A stretch of DNA of 64,000 nt from CAWGJF01 sp963822905 (lineage in GTDB: Bacteria; Bacteroidota; Ignavibacteria; Ignavibacteriales; Ignavibacteriaceae). Of this stretch, positions 1 through 9,939 are shown piece by piece (the stretch's first letter is position 1; each line of letters starts with the position of its first letter). The translations under genes and the position numbers were made by a program. The notes below the pieces were generated by a model. It had not been told where the DNA came from, searched no databases, and saw only the letters and a list, made by a program, of their open reading frames with translations. The DNA lies in the NCBI GenBank assembly GCA_963822905.1, contig CAWGJF010000001.1, forward strand, positions 1,550,001 through 1,614,000, written 5' to 3'.

Positions 1-2110
1 CTGACGCAGAGAATTTAAGATGCGAAGCATTTTCTTTTTTTAGAAAAAATTCAGTTAAAACAGGAATATCTGTTTTTCTTGTACGAAGTGGAGGAATATA
101 TATTTTAATAACATTTAGCCTGTAATATAAATCCTCTCTGAATTTTTTATCTTTAACAAGCTCTTCAATCTTTTTGTTTGTTGCAGCTATTATGCGAACA
201 TCAACTTTAATTGTTTCAGTTCCACCTACCCGATTAAGTTCACCTGATTGTAAAACCCTAAGCAATTTTGTCTGGAATAATTCATTCGTTTCTGTTATTT
301 CATCAAGAAAAATTGTTCCTTTATGAGCAATCTCAAAATATCCTTTACGCGATTTATGCGCTCCTGTATAAGCTCCTTCTTCATGTCCAAACAACTCGCT
401 TTCAAGAAGCGATTCCGGTATAGCTCCACAATTAATCGTTACAAAATTCTTGTCCTTTCTATCACTCTGGTTATGAATTGCTTTTGCCATAAGCTCTTTC
501 CCGGTACCACTTTCTCCATTAATTAACACTGTAGCATCAGTAGGTGATATTTTTTTTGTGAACCGGATTACTTCTTCCATGCTACTATTTTTATTGTAAG
601 CAATTCCGTTTAATTCAAACTTATCGTTACTTCCATATTTACTTTTGTACTCCGAAAGGTCTTCAAATTTTGTGGATAGATTTGTTAATTCGGACCGGTA
701 CTCACGAATGAATTCAGGTGAGTTGTTACCATTTGAATCATTCTTATAAGTTGTTAGTGTCTCCTCTAATTTTAAGATTTTTTGTCTGCTTTTATCAAGC
801 ATTGATTCAATACTGTGTTTTTCTTTTTCAATTGATTTAGATTGTAACTGGAGTATGTTGACCTGATAAAAACCTGAAATTATTAATGAAAGAACTGCTA
901 CTAATAATGGTTGAGCAGAAATAATAATATCAAGTTTGAAAAGAACAAATGAAAGTACAAGATATACTAATACCAGCAGGCTACCAATTAATACGAATTT
1001 AGAAAACCTGGCATTCTTTGTCACTGTATAAAAATAGATAATACCTGCGAATAATATAGAGATAAAAATGCTAATCCAATTTGGAATTGTATGTAAGAAA
1101 CGTTGTCTTAAAATTGTATCCACAACATTTGCGTGTATTCCTAACAGGGGAAATTGGCTATCAAATGGTGTAGATGCAAATTGACTTGTTCTCTTTCCCA
1201 TTAACCCGATAAGAACGATCTTATTCTCAAATTTTTTAAGTTCAGGAGAAATGGTCCTGGTTTGTGCATAGGAACGATACATATTCAGAAATTCTGAGAT
1301 GGAAATCATATTGAGACTGTTCATTCCACCACAATAATTTATCAACATCTGGGTGCCATCAACCGGGATATTAATTGAATTATCACCATTTTTTATTGAT
1401 ACTTCGTCAGTACCAACAACCAGTGAGTCTTTGGGAACACCATAATAAATTCGCATCAGCTCAAGTCCCAAAGCAGGAATAAGTTCACCACTTTTCAAAA
1501 AGCTGTAACTGGAATCCATATTATTAAGAACAAGAGGAACTTTTCTGATAGAAATACTTTCTTCAAAATTCAGATGACCAAATCCAGTGGCATTACGGAG
1601 TAACCATGGAAATGGTACTTCAAGATCAGCACCAGCATAAAGTTTTGAGGTATCACTTTCAACTTGTGCTACCATTCCGGTATCAGGAACTACAGATTTT
1701 TTTGATGTATCAATGTTTGATGGGGTATCAATTGTATTAAATATTCCGCCAACACACACACGTCCTGAATTTCTGATTGAGGTAACCAACCAGGATGCCT
1801 GAGCAGGGTAGTCAGGACTATTCTTATCAAAGACAATATCGATGCCGATTGCTTTAACGCCAAGTTCGGAAAGCTCATCTATTAATTTTGCATAATAGAT
1901 CCATTTCAGCGGAACTCTTCCTAAAGAATCCATAATGGCATTGTCTATGTAAAGAGTTATAATTGAAGAATCAGTTTGGGTCTCACCCCGAACATCAAAT
2001 TGAAGATCAGTGAAACTTTTATCAAGACTGGAAAGAGGTTTGCTTATAATAATATGAAATAAAGCAACTGCTATAATTAGAAGTAAATATGCCTTTACTT
2101 TATTAAACAT
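1..2110 (-). CDS. CHASE2-domain sigma-54-dependent transcriptional activator (partial, C-terminus off window)
   Basis: Reading the minus strand from an ATG at 2110 gives an open frame to the window edge. It has an N-terminal membrane segment (about residues 5-23), a periplasmic CHASE2-type sensor region, about three membrane segments near residues 340-430, a coiled coil, and then a sigma-54 AAA+ domain. Visible motifs are Walker A GESGTGKE, the sigma-54 contact loop as GAYTGA (Tyr replacing the usual Phe), and the Walker B region IFLDEI. The DNA-binding helix-turn-helix must lie beyond base 1. By family knowledge it should sense an extracytoplasmic signal and drive sigma-54 RNA polymerase open-complex formation. 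Fusing the sensor directly to the AAA+ domain bypasses a histidine kinase and receiver. Targets are unknown. Confidence 0.85.
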   Translation of the reverse strand, partial: MFNKVKAYLLLIIAVALFHIIISKPLSSLDKSFTDLQFDVRGETQTDSSIITLYIDNAIMDSLGRVPLKWIYYAKLIDELSELGVKAIGIDIVFDKNSPDYPAQASWLVTSIRNSGRVCVGGIFNTIDTPSNIDTSKKSVVPDTGMVAQVESDTSKLYAGADLEVPFPWLLRNATGFGHLNFEESISIRKVPLVLNNMDSSYSFLKSGELIPALGLELMRIYYGVPKDSLVVGTDEVSIKNGDNSINIPVDGTQMLINYCGGMNSLNMISISEFLNMYRSYAQTRTISPELKKFENKIVLIGLMGKRTSQFASTPFDSQFPLLGIHANVVDTILRQRFLHTIPNWISIFISILFAGIIYFYTVTKNARFSKFVLIGSLLVLVYLVLSFVLFKLDIIISAQPLLVAVLSLIISGFYQVNILQLQSKSIEKEKHSIESMLDKSRQKILKLEETLTTYKNDSNGNNSPEFIREYRSELTNLSTKFEDLSEYKSKYGSNDKFELNGIAYNKNSSMEEVIRFTKKISPTDATVLINGESGTGKELMAKAIHNQSDRKDKNFVTINCGAIPESLLESELFGHEEGAYTGAHKSRKGYFEIAHKGTIFLDEITETNELFQTKLLRVLQSGELNRVGGTETIKVDVRIIAATNKKIEELVKDKKFREDLYYRLNVIKIYIPPLRTRKTDIPVLTEFFLKKENASHLKFSAS

Positions 2111-2569
2111 TTGTCAGGTAATTGTTAGTATTTTGTAATTGAATAAAGTACCAATATTACTATATAGTTTTCTCCGAATAATTTTTAATAATTATTTGAG
2201 CAAGTATATAAAAATGTGATAAAATTAGTAATTCAAATCAAAAGATATTGATATTATTGAAATATAACCAGTAGTCACCCACCCTAAAAAAACGCTGAAA
2301 ATTGACTATTTACGATGATTTTTATGAGTATTCACAAAGAAATTTTACTTCAGAATTTGGATAAACATATTTGTGTTATTAAGAAAAATTAAAGGTATGA
2401 AATGATTTTTTAACACTATATTAATTTTTGTTACTTTATCTTCAGATCAGCTTTTTGATTTAATAAAAATTGCAAACTAGTGGAGGTTATTAAGTTTACA
2501 AAAAAAAAGAACAAAGCCCGTTAGTTAGCAACGGGCTTTAGTTTTAATAATTATTTAGAAGTTATATTT
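2111..2569. other. Intergenic region, AT-rich
   Basis: No coding frame of useful length is visible on either strand. It should hold the promoter of the minus-strand CHASE2 activator and the 3' end and terminator (2513-2539) of the upstream propeller gene. No recognisable operator or sigma-54 site was identified. Confidence 0.5.
2513..2539 (-). terminator. Rho-independent terminator of the propeller gene
   Basis: A perfect 10-bp inverted repeat (AAAGCCCGTT / AACGGGCTTT) with a 7-base loop lies 30 bases past the stop at 2570. On the minus strand it is followed by a T-rich run, seen as the A-run near 2499-2508 on the plus strand. It ends the minus-strand gene. Confidence 0.85.
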
Positions 2570-4025
2570 CTATTTTTCTACAACTAATCCTGAACCATAC
2601 TGTTCTACTTCCAAAAATTTAATGACTTCATCGGTTTGAGTATCAATTATTCCTACAAATCCTGGCGGGTTTTCTCCGGTAACTTTATAGTATGGTTCAA
2701 ATAAATCGCTCTGATTTGTGTTTTGACAAGAAACATAAACGTATTTATCATCACTGGTGATGTCGCAGCCATGTATCACCCTGAATCCTGGATGTACTAT
2801 CGTTTTGGTTTTTATCCAGTTCAATCCATTTTTTTCAATCACACTCACTGTTCCGGTTTCCTGTGAACCAACGTAAATTTTATTGCCACTACTGGTGACA
2901 GCTATTTGCATAGGTTTGGCATCAACAGTTATCTCCCTGATTTGCGTATCTGAGTTTGTATCAAATACCAGTAATTTACCAGTTCCACGAGCAGACACAT
3001 ATAAATAATTTCCATCAGGTGAAATCATTGCTTGCATCGGCTCTGCGCCGGGGACAGATATTTCATCAACGTATTCATCATTTACAGCATCGATCACACT
3101 AATAGTACTTAAAGAAAGATTAGCTACATAAAGTTTGGTACCATCAGGGGTCAGCGCAATTCCGTGAGGAACACCTTGAGCCGGGAGGGTAATTTGTTTA
3201 ATGACTGTCATATCCTGAATATTAATTACGAAAATAGTTGAATAGACCGGGTTCGATGTTGATGACCTGGAAACATAGGCTTTTGTTCCATTTGGATGAA
3301 GGAGAACCATTCCCGCTTTTTCAATTATACCATTTCCAACTTCACCAACCTCGTGATAGTTTGTTGGATCGGAAATATCTATCTTAAGAAAATTACCTGC
3401 TGCAATAAGTGAAACAAAAAGATTGTTTCCCTGCACTTTAACCATATGAGGAGAATTAATCAGGGAAGGTATCTTTTTTACATCAATTACCGCAGATACA
3501 ACTTTAGAGTCGCCGTCAATAACAGAAACTTTGTCACTGTTCTGATCACAAACATAAACTCGGTATGAAGGATTACTGAAAGGCACAGTACTATTATATC
3601 CCAGGGCTCCACCCGCAATCCAATCTCTTATTGCGTTTACAGAAGCAGTATCAAGTGAAACATTTGCATGTGCTGTAATAGCAGGAGTTACATTTCCAAT
3701 CAACATTTGATATAAAAGTGATTCTACGAGTCTGCCAGGGATAACCACATCTCCACCATAATTTGGAGTTGCCCCATGTAGATCTATCGGAACTTCCTTT
3801 AAGAAGGTCCGAATAATTTTCAAGAGATAATCCACTTGATGGGGTGTTCCCCGAATGACAACCACTAGTTGCACAGTTTTTAGCAAAAACTTCAGCCACT
3901 TCCTTTGTCAAAAATCCGTTATTGGTATTGTCTACAATGACTGGCCCAACACCGTTATCTTTGCAGGCTGATAAAAATAGCAATGACAAAAAACATCCGC
4001 TTAACAACAGATAAAATAATTTCAT
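2570..4025 (-). pseudogene. Lipoprotein with cytochrome-c-like N-terminus and YVTN beta-propeller, frameshifted
   Basis: The start is the ATG at 4025, preceded by GGGAG; an in-frame TTG lies 12 bases further upstream. Residues 1-21 form a lipoprotein signal ending in the lipobox LSAC. A CATSGCH motif follows, a CX4CH spacing instead of the canonical CXXCH, in a context resembling planctomycete-type cytochrome domains. The second half is a YVTN/surface-layer-type beta-propeller with repeated units such as KLYVANLS, YLYVSARG and KIYVGSQ. The frame changes between about 3770 and 3800: one frame carries the N-terminus to GSSDRSTWG and the other continues with HGATPNYGG. A single indel would restore a protein of about 485 residues. 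Heme attachment is uncertain. It is probably an outer-membrane or periplasmic protein. Confidence 0.75.
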
Positions 4026-4042
4026 AATTTCTCCCAAGCAGT

Positions 4043-5635
4043 TTATTTCAATAAAGTCATTTTAATTGAACGTGAATCATTGCCTGCATTTAATCTGGCA
4101 ATGTATAATCCTGAAGGATACCGAGAAGCATCAAAGTTTACAGTATAGCTTCCCGCAGAATAATTATCTTCAAGAATCGTTGATATTTCTTTACCTAAAG
4201 TATCATAAACTTTTAAACTAACAAATTCATTAACAGGAATTTGAAATGAAATTTTTGTTGTTGGATTAAACGGGTTTGGATAATTCTGATTTAGAATAAA
4301 TTCAGATGGAGCTAAAATTTCAGCTGTTACTTCTTCAGAGTAATCATATTTTCCGTCATAATCTACCTGCTTCAATCTGTATGTATAATTACCCGGAGTT
4401 AGATCTTTGTCAGCATAAGAATAATTTTGAGACTGAGTTGTTGTCCCGGCTCCTTTAACAAAAGCTATTGTATGAAAATCTTTTCCAGATTTTTTTTGAA
4501 TTTCAAATCCTGAATCATTTGTCTCAGTTGCGGTACTCCAGTCTAATTCAACATTTTTCCCATCAACATTTGCAGTAAATGAAATTAATTCAACAGGTGT
4601 AACTCCATCAAAATGTAAAACATATAATCCGGTAGAAATGTCTGATATTAATGTATTTCCAGAAGGGAGAAAAGGATAACATCCCCACGCACCATTATAT
4701 GTTCCTCCATCATTTGCCGGATAGGTATCATACTGTCCAGCAACCTGTGGATTAGCAGGATCTGAAATATCAAGAACAACATAACCTGATGTGTAATAAG
4801 AAATATGAGCGTAATTTCCCAGGATAAAACAATTATGAATTATTGAGCTTCCTGTTGGTAACTGCCAGCTTGAAACAGTCAAATCCCAGGTACTTCTATC
4901 CTGCAAATCCCAAATTGTTAAATCGCGAACGTTGAATTCTTCACAAGCATAGAAAAATCTTTTGTCTTCAGTCATCCAGCCGCTGTGAGCATAAATTCCG
5001 GGCAACGAAGCACTCGAACTAACCACTTGTGGATTTGATTTATTTGTTACATCTATTAGTTGATAAATTTGTGAGGAACCATCACAAACTACTACTGTAT
5101 CATCCCAAACATAAACATCGTGAATGTAACCGCTTCCTGTGTAATACGAAGTTTGTGTAGGGCTTGTTGGATTACTCAAATCAAGAATGTGCATTCCGCC
5201 TCCGCCTTCAGTTCCAATTACATAAGCAAACCCGTTATCGATAAAAATATTATGGGCACGATTAAACCAGGTGTTCAATTGGGCAACCAGCGTTGCGGTT
5301 GTTGGTAATTGTGAAAGATCAACAATCTGAAGACCATCACTTGTTTGATCAGAAACAATATAGGCATATGTTCCCCATGTTTTTATATCCCGCCATATTG
5401 AAGGTGTCCCCGAAATAAAAGCAACTTCTGAAGGATTTGTAGGATCTGTAACATTTACTATTGACGTTCCTGATTCACAACCTAACAAGGCATACTCATT
5501 TCCTGATCCATCAACATATCCCCAAATATCATTATAGTCTCCGGTAGAATGCTGATTCAAATTACTTAAAAGCGTGACATTGTTTTGTGCAAACATCAGA
5601 ATCGGGATAAATAAAAGCATGGAAAAATATCTCAT
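4043..5635 (-). CDS. Secreted choice-of-anchor-B / LVIVD-repeat protein with C-terminal sorting domain
   Basis: The 530-residue protein has a signal peptide (residues 1-16, ending MFAQ) and an AGAGG-like ribosome site before the ATG. It has LVIVD-type propeller repeats with phrases such as LQIVDLSQL, MHILDLSNPTSP and YVVLDISDPANP, the pattern of choice-of-anchor-B proteins. The last 80 residues are a sorting domain with QNYPNPFNPTT and a C-terminal IKMTLLK, as in proteins exported by the type IX secretion system. It is a tandem paralogue of the next gene upstream (5659-7266), about 23 bp away. Its role is unknown; surface binding or matrix function is inference. Confidence 0.85.
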   Translation of the reverse strand: MRYFSMLLFIPILMFAQNNVTLLSNLNQHSTGDYNDIWGYVDGSGNEYALLGCESGTSIVNVTDPTNPSEVAFISGTPSIWRDIKTWGTYAYIVSDQTSDGLQIVDLSQLPTTATLVAQLNTWFNRAHNIFIDNGFAYVIGTEGGGGMHILDLSNPTSPTQTSYYTGSGYIHDVYVWDDTVVVCDGSSQIYQLIDVTNKSNPQVVSSSASLPGIYAHSGWMTEDKRFFYACEEFNVRDLTIWDLQDRSTWDLTVSSWQLPTGSSIIHNCFILGNYAHISYYTSGYVVLDISDPANPQVAGQYDTYPANDGGTYNGAWGCYPFLPSGNTLISDISTGLYVLHFDGVTPVELISFTANVDGKNVELDWSTATETNDSGFEIQKKSGKDFHTIAFVKGAGTTTQSQNYSYADKDLTPGNYTYRLKQVDYDGKYDYSEEVTAEILAPSEFILNQNYPNPFNPTTKISFQIPVNEFVSLKVYDTLGKEISTILEDNYSAGSYTVNFDASRYPSGLYIARLNAGNDSRSIKMTLLK

Positions 5636-5658
5636 TGTAACCTCTGTAATTATTAAAA

Positions 5659-7266
5659 CTATTTAAGTAAACTCATTTTAATTGATTTTATATCCTCTCC
5701 GGCTTGTAAACGTGCAATATAAATTCCTGATGGTAGTCCAGAAGCATTAAAATCTATTGAATAGGAACCAGCATTCATTACTTTATTATAAAGAGTGTTT
5801 ACATTTTCTCCAAGTGCGTTGTATACAGATAAATTTACGAATTCTTTTTCAGGAAGTGTAAATTTAATTTTTGTTGAAGGGTTGAACGGGTTCGGGTAGT
5901 TTTGGAATAAAACAAAATTTGTTGGAGCAGAAATATTCACTGAAATTTCAGTCGAATATTCATACGTTCCATCGAAATTTAATTGTTTGAGTCTGTAGAT
6001 ATATTTCCCGGGGTTAAGCCCTTTATCAGTATAAGTATAGTTTTGGGTTTCTGAAGTTGTACCAACTCCTTTAATGAATGCTAATGTTGAATATTTATCA
6101 GTGGATTTCCTTTGAAGTTCAAATCCATTATTATTTTCTTCTGTTGCAGTACTCCAGTTCAGTATTACATTTTGTTCATCTGCCGTAGCGGTAAATGAAG
6201 TTAATTCAACAGGAGTAGCACCCTCAAACTGCAGTACATACAGCCCGGTCTGCATATCAGAAATTAAAATATTTCCACTCGGTAAATATGGGTAGCAACC
6301 CCATGCACCTTTATAACTACCAGTACTTGGTGTCGGATCAGTATCATACTGACCTACCATCACAGGATTCAATGGATCGGAAATATCAAGAACAACATAT
6401 CCATCTTCATAATAGGATATGTGAGCATAGTTCCCCAAAATAAAAACATTGTGAATTGGTGAATTGGAACTAGTTTGCCAGGTAGGAACAACGAGATCCC
6501 ATGTGGTTCTATCTTGTAAATCCCAAACGGTTAAATCTCTTACATTAAATTCTTCACAAGCAACAAAATATCTTTTATCTTCAGTTAACCAACCACTGTG
6601 TGCATAAATTCCCGGTAGTACTGCACTTGAACTTACATGAGTCGGATTACTTTTATTTGTAACATCAACAACTCCGTATTCTCCTTCAGAAGACACATAA
6701 GCCGTATCATTGTAAACATAAATATCATGAACATATCCATTACCTCCATAATACCCAACTTCAACAGGATTGACGGGATCACTTAAATCCAGGATATGAA
6801 CTCCGCTTCCATTACTTGCGCCAACAACATAAGCATATCCATTATCGATATAAATATCATGTGCGGTCACAAAAGTTGTTGTATAAGTATTTACCAAAGT
6901 AGCTGAGTTTGGAAGATTTGCAAGATCAATAATTTGCATTCCACTGCCTGATCCGGTTCCTTCAGTTACTACATAAGCATAGTGAGAATGTATTTTTATA
7001 TCGCGCCATTCATAAAAAGAATTTGGTCCAGGAATCATTGTTACCTGAACCGGGTTTGCCGGATCTGTTACATCAATAATTGAAGTCCCACCCGTTACTC
7101 CCATAATTGCATATTCTCTTCCATTAGTATCAGTGTATCCCCAGATATCAGAATATTTAGTTCCTGGGTAGGGGTTTAATGTACCTAACAATGATACTGA
7201 TTGACTGTATGTAAAAGAGCACAGGAAAACAAACACCGTAAAACAAAATGTAATTGTTTTTTTCAT
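5659..7266 (-). CDS. Secreted choice-of-anchor-B / LVIVD-repeat protein, tandem paralogue
   Basis: The ATG at 7266 (MKKTITFC) is preferred over an in-frame TTG 12 bases upstream, since it begins a normal signal peptide of about 21 residues. The 535-residue protein matches its neighbour at 4043-5635 throughout: the segments IYAHSGW, TEDKR, EEFNVRDLT, YAHISYY and GAWGCYP occur in both. It ends with the sorting domain YPNPFNPST and SIKMSLLK. The two genes are almost certainly a tandem duplication and are likely co-transcribed. No catalytic motif is visible. Confidence 0.85.
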   Translation of the reverse strand: MKKTITFCFTVFVFLCSFTYSQSVSLLGTLNPYPGTKYSDIWGYTDTNGREYAIMGVTGGTSIIDVTDPANPVQVTMIPGPNSFYEWRDIKIHSHYAYVVTEGTGSGSGMQIIDLANLPNSATLVNTYTTTFVTAHDIYIDNGYAYVVGASNGSGVHILDLSDPVNPVEVGYYGGNGYVHDIYVYNDTAYVSSEGEYGVVDVTNKSNPTHVSSSAVLPGIYAHSGWLTEDKRYFVACEEFNVRDLTVWDLQDRTTWDLVVPTWQTSSNSPIHNVFILGNYAHISYYEDGYVVLDISDPLNPVMVGQYDTDPTPSTGSYKGAWGCYPYLPSGNILISDMQTGLYVLQFEGATPVELTSFTATADEQNVILNWSTATEENNNGFELQRKSTDKYSTLAFIKGVGTTSETQNYTYTDKGLNPGKYIYRLKQLNFDGTYEYSTEISVNISAPTNFVLFQNYPNPFNPSTKIKFTLPEKEFVNLSVYNALGENVNTLYNKVMNAGSYSIDFNASGLPSGIYIARLQAGEDIKSIKMSLLK

Positions 7267-7290
7267 ATAGATTCCCAATTGTGATTGAGA

Positions 7291-9396
7291 TTATTTCAGA
7301 AAAGTTACTTTAATTGTCTGGTTATAAAATTTTGTACTTAATCGTACAATGTAACTCCCCGACGGAAGGATAGAGCCGGAATTGTTTTTCCCGTTCCACT
7401 TAAATTGATGAATACCGGAATTCAAGTTCCCTTGGAATACTTCCTTAACTCTTTCTCCAAGTATATTATAAATTATAATATCTGCAGCACCTGATACTTT
7501 TAAATTAATAACAATATTTAAATCAGGATTAAAAGGATTGGGATAAGCCTGAATTAAATTGAATTCATTTACAGGAGTTTCCCAATCAGCAACATTTGTT
7601 ATCAATGTATTATTATAAAAATATAAACCTCCTTTAACATTTCCAAGTAATAAGTCATAGTCTGTATCATTGTCAATATCAATAAAATTGGGAGCAGTAC
7701 TTAAACCAAGGTTTTCATTTATGAAGCTGTCAGTTTGAAAATCCCAGATTGGCTGAGAGTTAGTCCCTGAATTTTTATAGTAGAAAAGTTTGCCGGCACG
7801 GTTTCCGGAAAATAAATCCAGTTTACCATCACCATCCCAATCAATTATGAATGGAGTGCTATTGTCACCTACATCAAGTGTATTAAAATAATTTTGATTA
7901 ATTGTGAATTGATATGAAAATTGGGTTCCGGTATTTTCATAAAAAACAAATTTTCCATTAAACCCGCCAATTACCAGATCAGCATCATTATCATCATCGA
8001 TATCTATCAGAAATGGAACAGCGGATGTTCCAATGTCAATAATCTGATTGTTGTTATCCATCAAATCTATACCTGATAAAAATTCAGGTGAATTTTGTGT
8101 GCCGGTATTTGTATAGACCAAAAGTTTTCCATCAAATTTTCCAACAATCATATCATAATCATTATCTCCATCAAGATCACCGAAAGTCGGGGTTGCACTT
8201 AAATCGAGAAGAATATTTGCAAATGTAGAATCTTCATAAAAGAAAGATGGATTTGAAACTGTACCAATGTTTCTTAAAAAATGAATTGAACCAAGTGGGT
8301 TGTTCAATGAACCTATAAATAAATCCTTATCACCATCATTATCAATATCACAAAAAACCGGAATACTCGAATTTCCCACATCAAGTGATTTCAAAAAATC
8401 GTCTTCAACTAAATGATGATTTGCATTCTGAATTGTCCCGTCATTCCTGTAAAAAATAAGTGATTGTTTTACCGTTGGATCATACAGCACAGAAACAAAC
8501 AAATCATAATCCTGATCGTTATCAATATCAATAAACCTCGGCATATTAAAACCACGCGTGTTTACGCTATCAGGATTAATTGGATAAATATTTGAGATAA
8601 CATGTAAATCTGGTTTTAAATTTGTTCCCTGGTTTTGAATTAAGTAAAGACTATTACTAAAAAAATCTCCCCAGAAAAGATCGAGATCATCATCATTATC
8701 TATATCAATGAAATCTAAAGAACTTGCACCATGCTTTACAGCATCAGTTCCTACAATTAGAATATTTTGCCAAAAATTTGTAATAAATTTAAAATTAAAA
8801 TTTTGGGATGATCCGATATTTTCATAATAAGTTAAAGTTCCGGCTGAGTTTCCACTAACGAAATCAAAATCTCCATCATTATCAATATCAACAAATACCG
8901 GATTACTTCCTGCTTCGCTGTATATTGAATTTCCATCAGCATCAAGAACAGTATCAGCGGATAAAATAAAATTGGGTGAATTTATTGTCCCGTTATTTTC
9001 ATAATAACTAATTCTGTCATTGTTTGCTGTGAAGTAGTCATAATCTATATCGTTATCAATGTCCACAAAAAAGAACCAATCATATAACTTTAAACCGGGC
9101 AAGTTTGTTAATGATAATTTATAATCAGGATTTGATGCATTACCAATGTTTTCATACCATCCAAAAGTTCCATCACTGTCCAGAAAAATGATATCATAAT
9201 CTCCGTCAGCATCAATATCAATAAACTGAGGTTCAAGATTATTATGACCGCCGGAAAATGAGTCCTTTATTAAACCCTCTGAATCACTTACAGGAAATCC
9301 ATTCAACTCTTTTAAGAAAGGCTGAGAGTACGACGTGATATAGAAAACAAAATTCGCAAAAAATAAAATTATTGATATGTAATTTCGTAAAGGCAA
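7291..9396 (-). CDS. Secreted FG-GAP/VCBS-repeat protein with C-terminal sorting domain
   Basis: The 701-residue protein begins at a TTG with a good AGGAG ribosome site 6-7 bases upstream. The start overlaps the end of rsmD by 28 bases. A signal anchor (residues 5-24) is followed by about ten FG-GAP/VCBS repeats, each with an Asp-rich calcium-loop pattern such as DIDADGDYD, DIDNDGDFD and DGDGKLD, and YYENxGT-like strands. Together these should form an integrin-like beta-propeller. The C-terminus has YPNPFNPD and a bacterial FlgD-like Ig fold ending VTFLK, the FCB-group sorting domain. It is probably a calcium-stabilised surface protein; its ligand is unknown. Confidence 0.85.
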   Translation of the reverse strand: MPLRNYISIILFFANFVFYITSYSQPFLKELNGFPVSDSEGLIKDSFSGGHNNLEPQFIDIDADGDYDIIFLDSDGTFGWYENIGNASNPDYKLSLTNLPGLKLYDWFFFVDIDNDIDYDYFTANNDRISYYENNGTINSPNFILSADTVLDADGNSIYSEAGSNPVFVDIDNDGDFDFVSGNSAGTLTYYENIGSSQNFNFKFITNFWQNILIVGTDAVKHGASSLDFIDIDNDDDLDLFWGDFFSNSLYLIQNQGTNLKPDLHVISNIYPINPDSVNTRGFNMPRFIDIDNDQDYDLFVSVLYDPTVKQSLIFYRNDGTIQNANHHLVEDDFLKSLDVGNSSIPVFCDIDNDGDKDLFIGSLNNPLGSIHFLRNIGTVSNPSFFYEDSTFANILLDLSATPTFGDLDGDNDYDMIVGKFDGKLLVYTNTGTQNSPEFLSGIDLMDNNNQIIDIGTSAVPFLIDIDDDNDADLVIGGFNGKFVFYENTGTQFSYQFTINQNYFNTLDVGDNSTPFIIDWDGDGKLDLFSGNRAGKLFYYKNSGTNSQPIWDFQTDSFINENLGLSTAPNFIDIDNDTDYDLLLGNVKGGLYFYNNTLITNVADWETPVNEFNLIQAYPNPFNPDLNIVINLKVSGAADIIIYNILGERVKEVFQGNLNSGIHQFKWNGKNNSGSILPSGSYIVRLSTKFYNQTIKVTFLK

Positions 9397-9923
9397 GAGT
9401 CTCCTATTATTTTGAATGGATCAACTTTAAAATTAGAAATATCTTTACTCCTGGTTTGAATTGATCGTTCAATAATCATTATCGTTTCTGAATGAAAGTA
9501 TTTATTGCTTAAAAGATTTTCAACAACATTATAAATATCATATTGAAAGAATGGGGGATCAGCCAGAATTAAATCATAAGTTTTTTCACGAAATAAACTT
9601 GAAAATTTGAGCACCGGTACTTTAAACACTTTACAATTATTTTCTGCTTCAAGTGAATTAATATTAGCTTCAAGGTTTTTCTGAATAACAAAATTTTTTT
9701 CAACGAAATGAACTTCTGTCGCTCCGCGACTAAAACATTCTAACCCAAGTGAACCGGAACCCGCATAAAGATCCAGTACTTTTAATTCTTCAAATGAAAT
9801 TTTATTGTTGAGGATGTTAAACAGAGTTTCCCTTACTCTGTCAGTGGTTGGTCTGATTAAATTTGATTTGGGGACATTAATGAATCTCCCTTTCACAGAA
9901 CCTGAAATAATTCTCATTCTCAT
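9369..9923 (-). CDS. rsmD: 16S rRNA (guanine(966)-N(2))-methyltransferase RsmD
   Basis: The protein matches RsmD, which methylates the N2 of G966 in 16S rRNA. Visible features are the start MRMRIISGSVKGR, the conserved RPTTDRVRETLFNIL, the SAM site LDLYAGSGSLGLE with SRGA, and the catalytic ADPPF (NPPY-type). An in-frame start exists at 9980, but the family begins at MRIISG. The ATG at 9923 (or 9917) therefore gives the usual length of about 185 residues and avoids overlapping the upstream gene. It sits in a minus-strand run with pilM-like and comEA genes. Confidence 0.93.
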   Translation of the reverse strand: MRMRIISGSVKGRFINVPKSNLIRPTTDRVRETLFNILNNKISFEELKVLDLYAGSGSLGLECFSRGATEVHFVEKNFVIQKNLEANINSLEAENNCKVFKVPVLKFSSLFREKTYDLILADPPFFQYDIYNVVENLLSNKYFHSETIMIIERSIQTRSKDISNFKVDPFKIIGDSCLYEITYQ

Positions 9924-9939
9924 AATTGAAAGATAAGAA

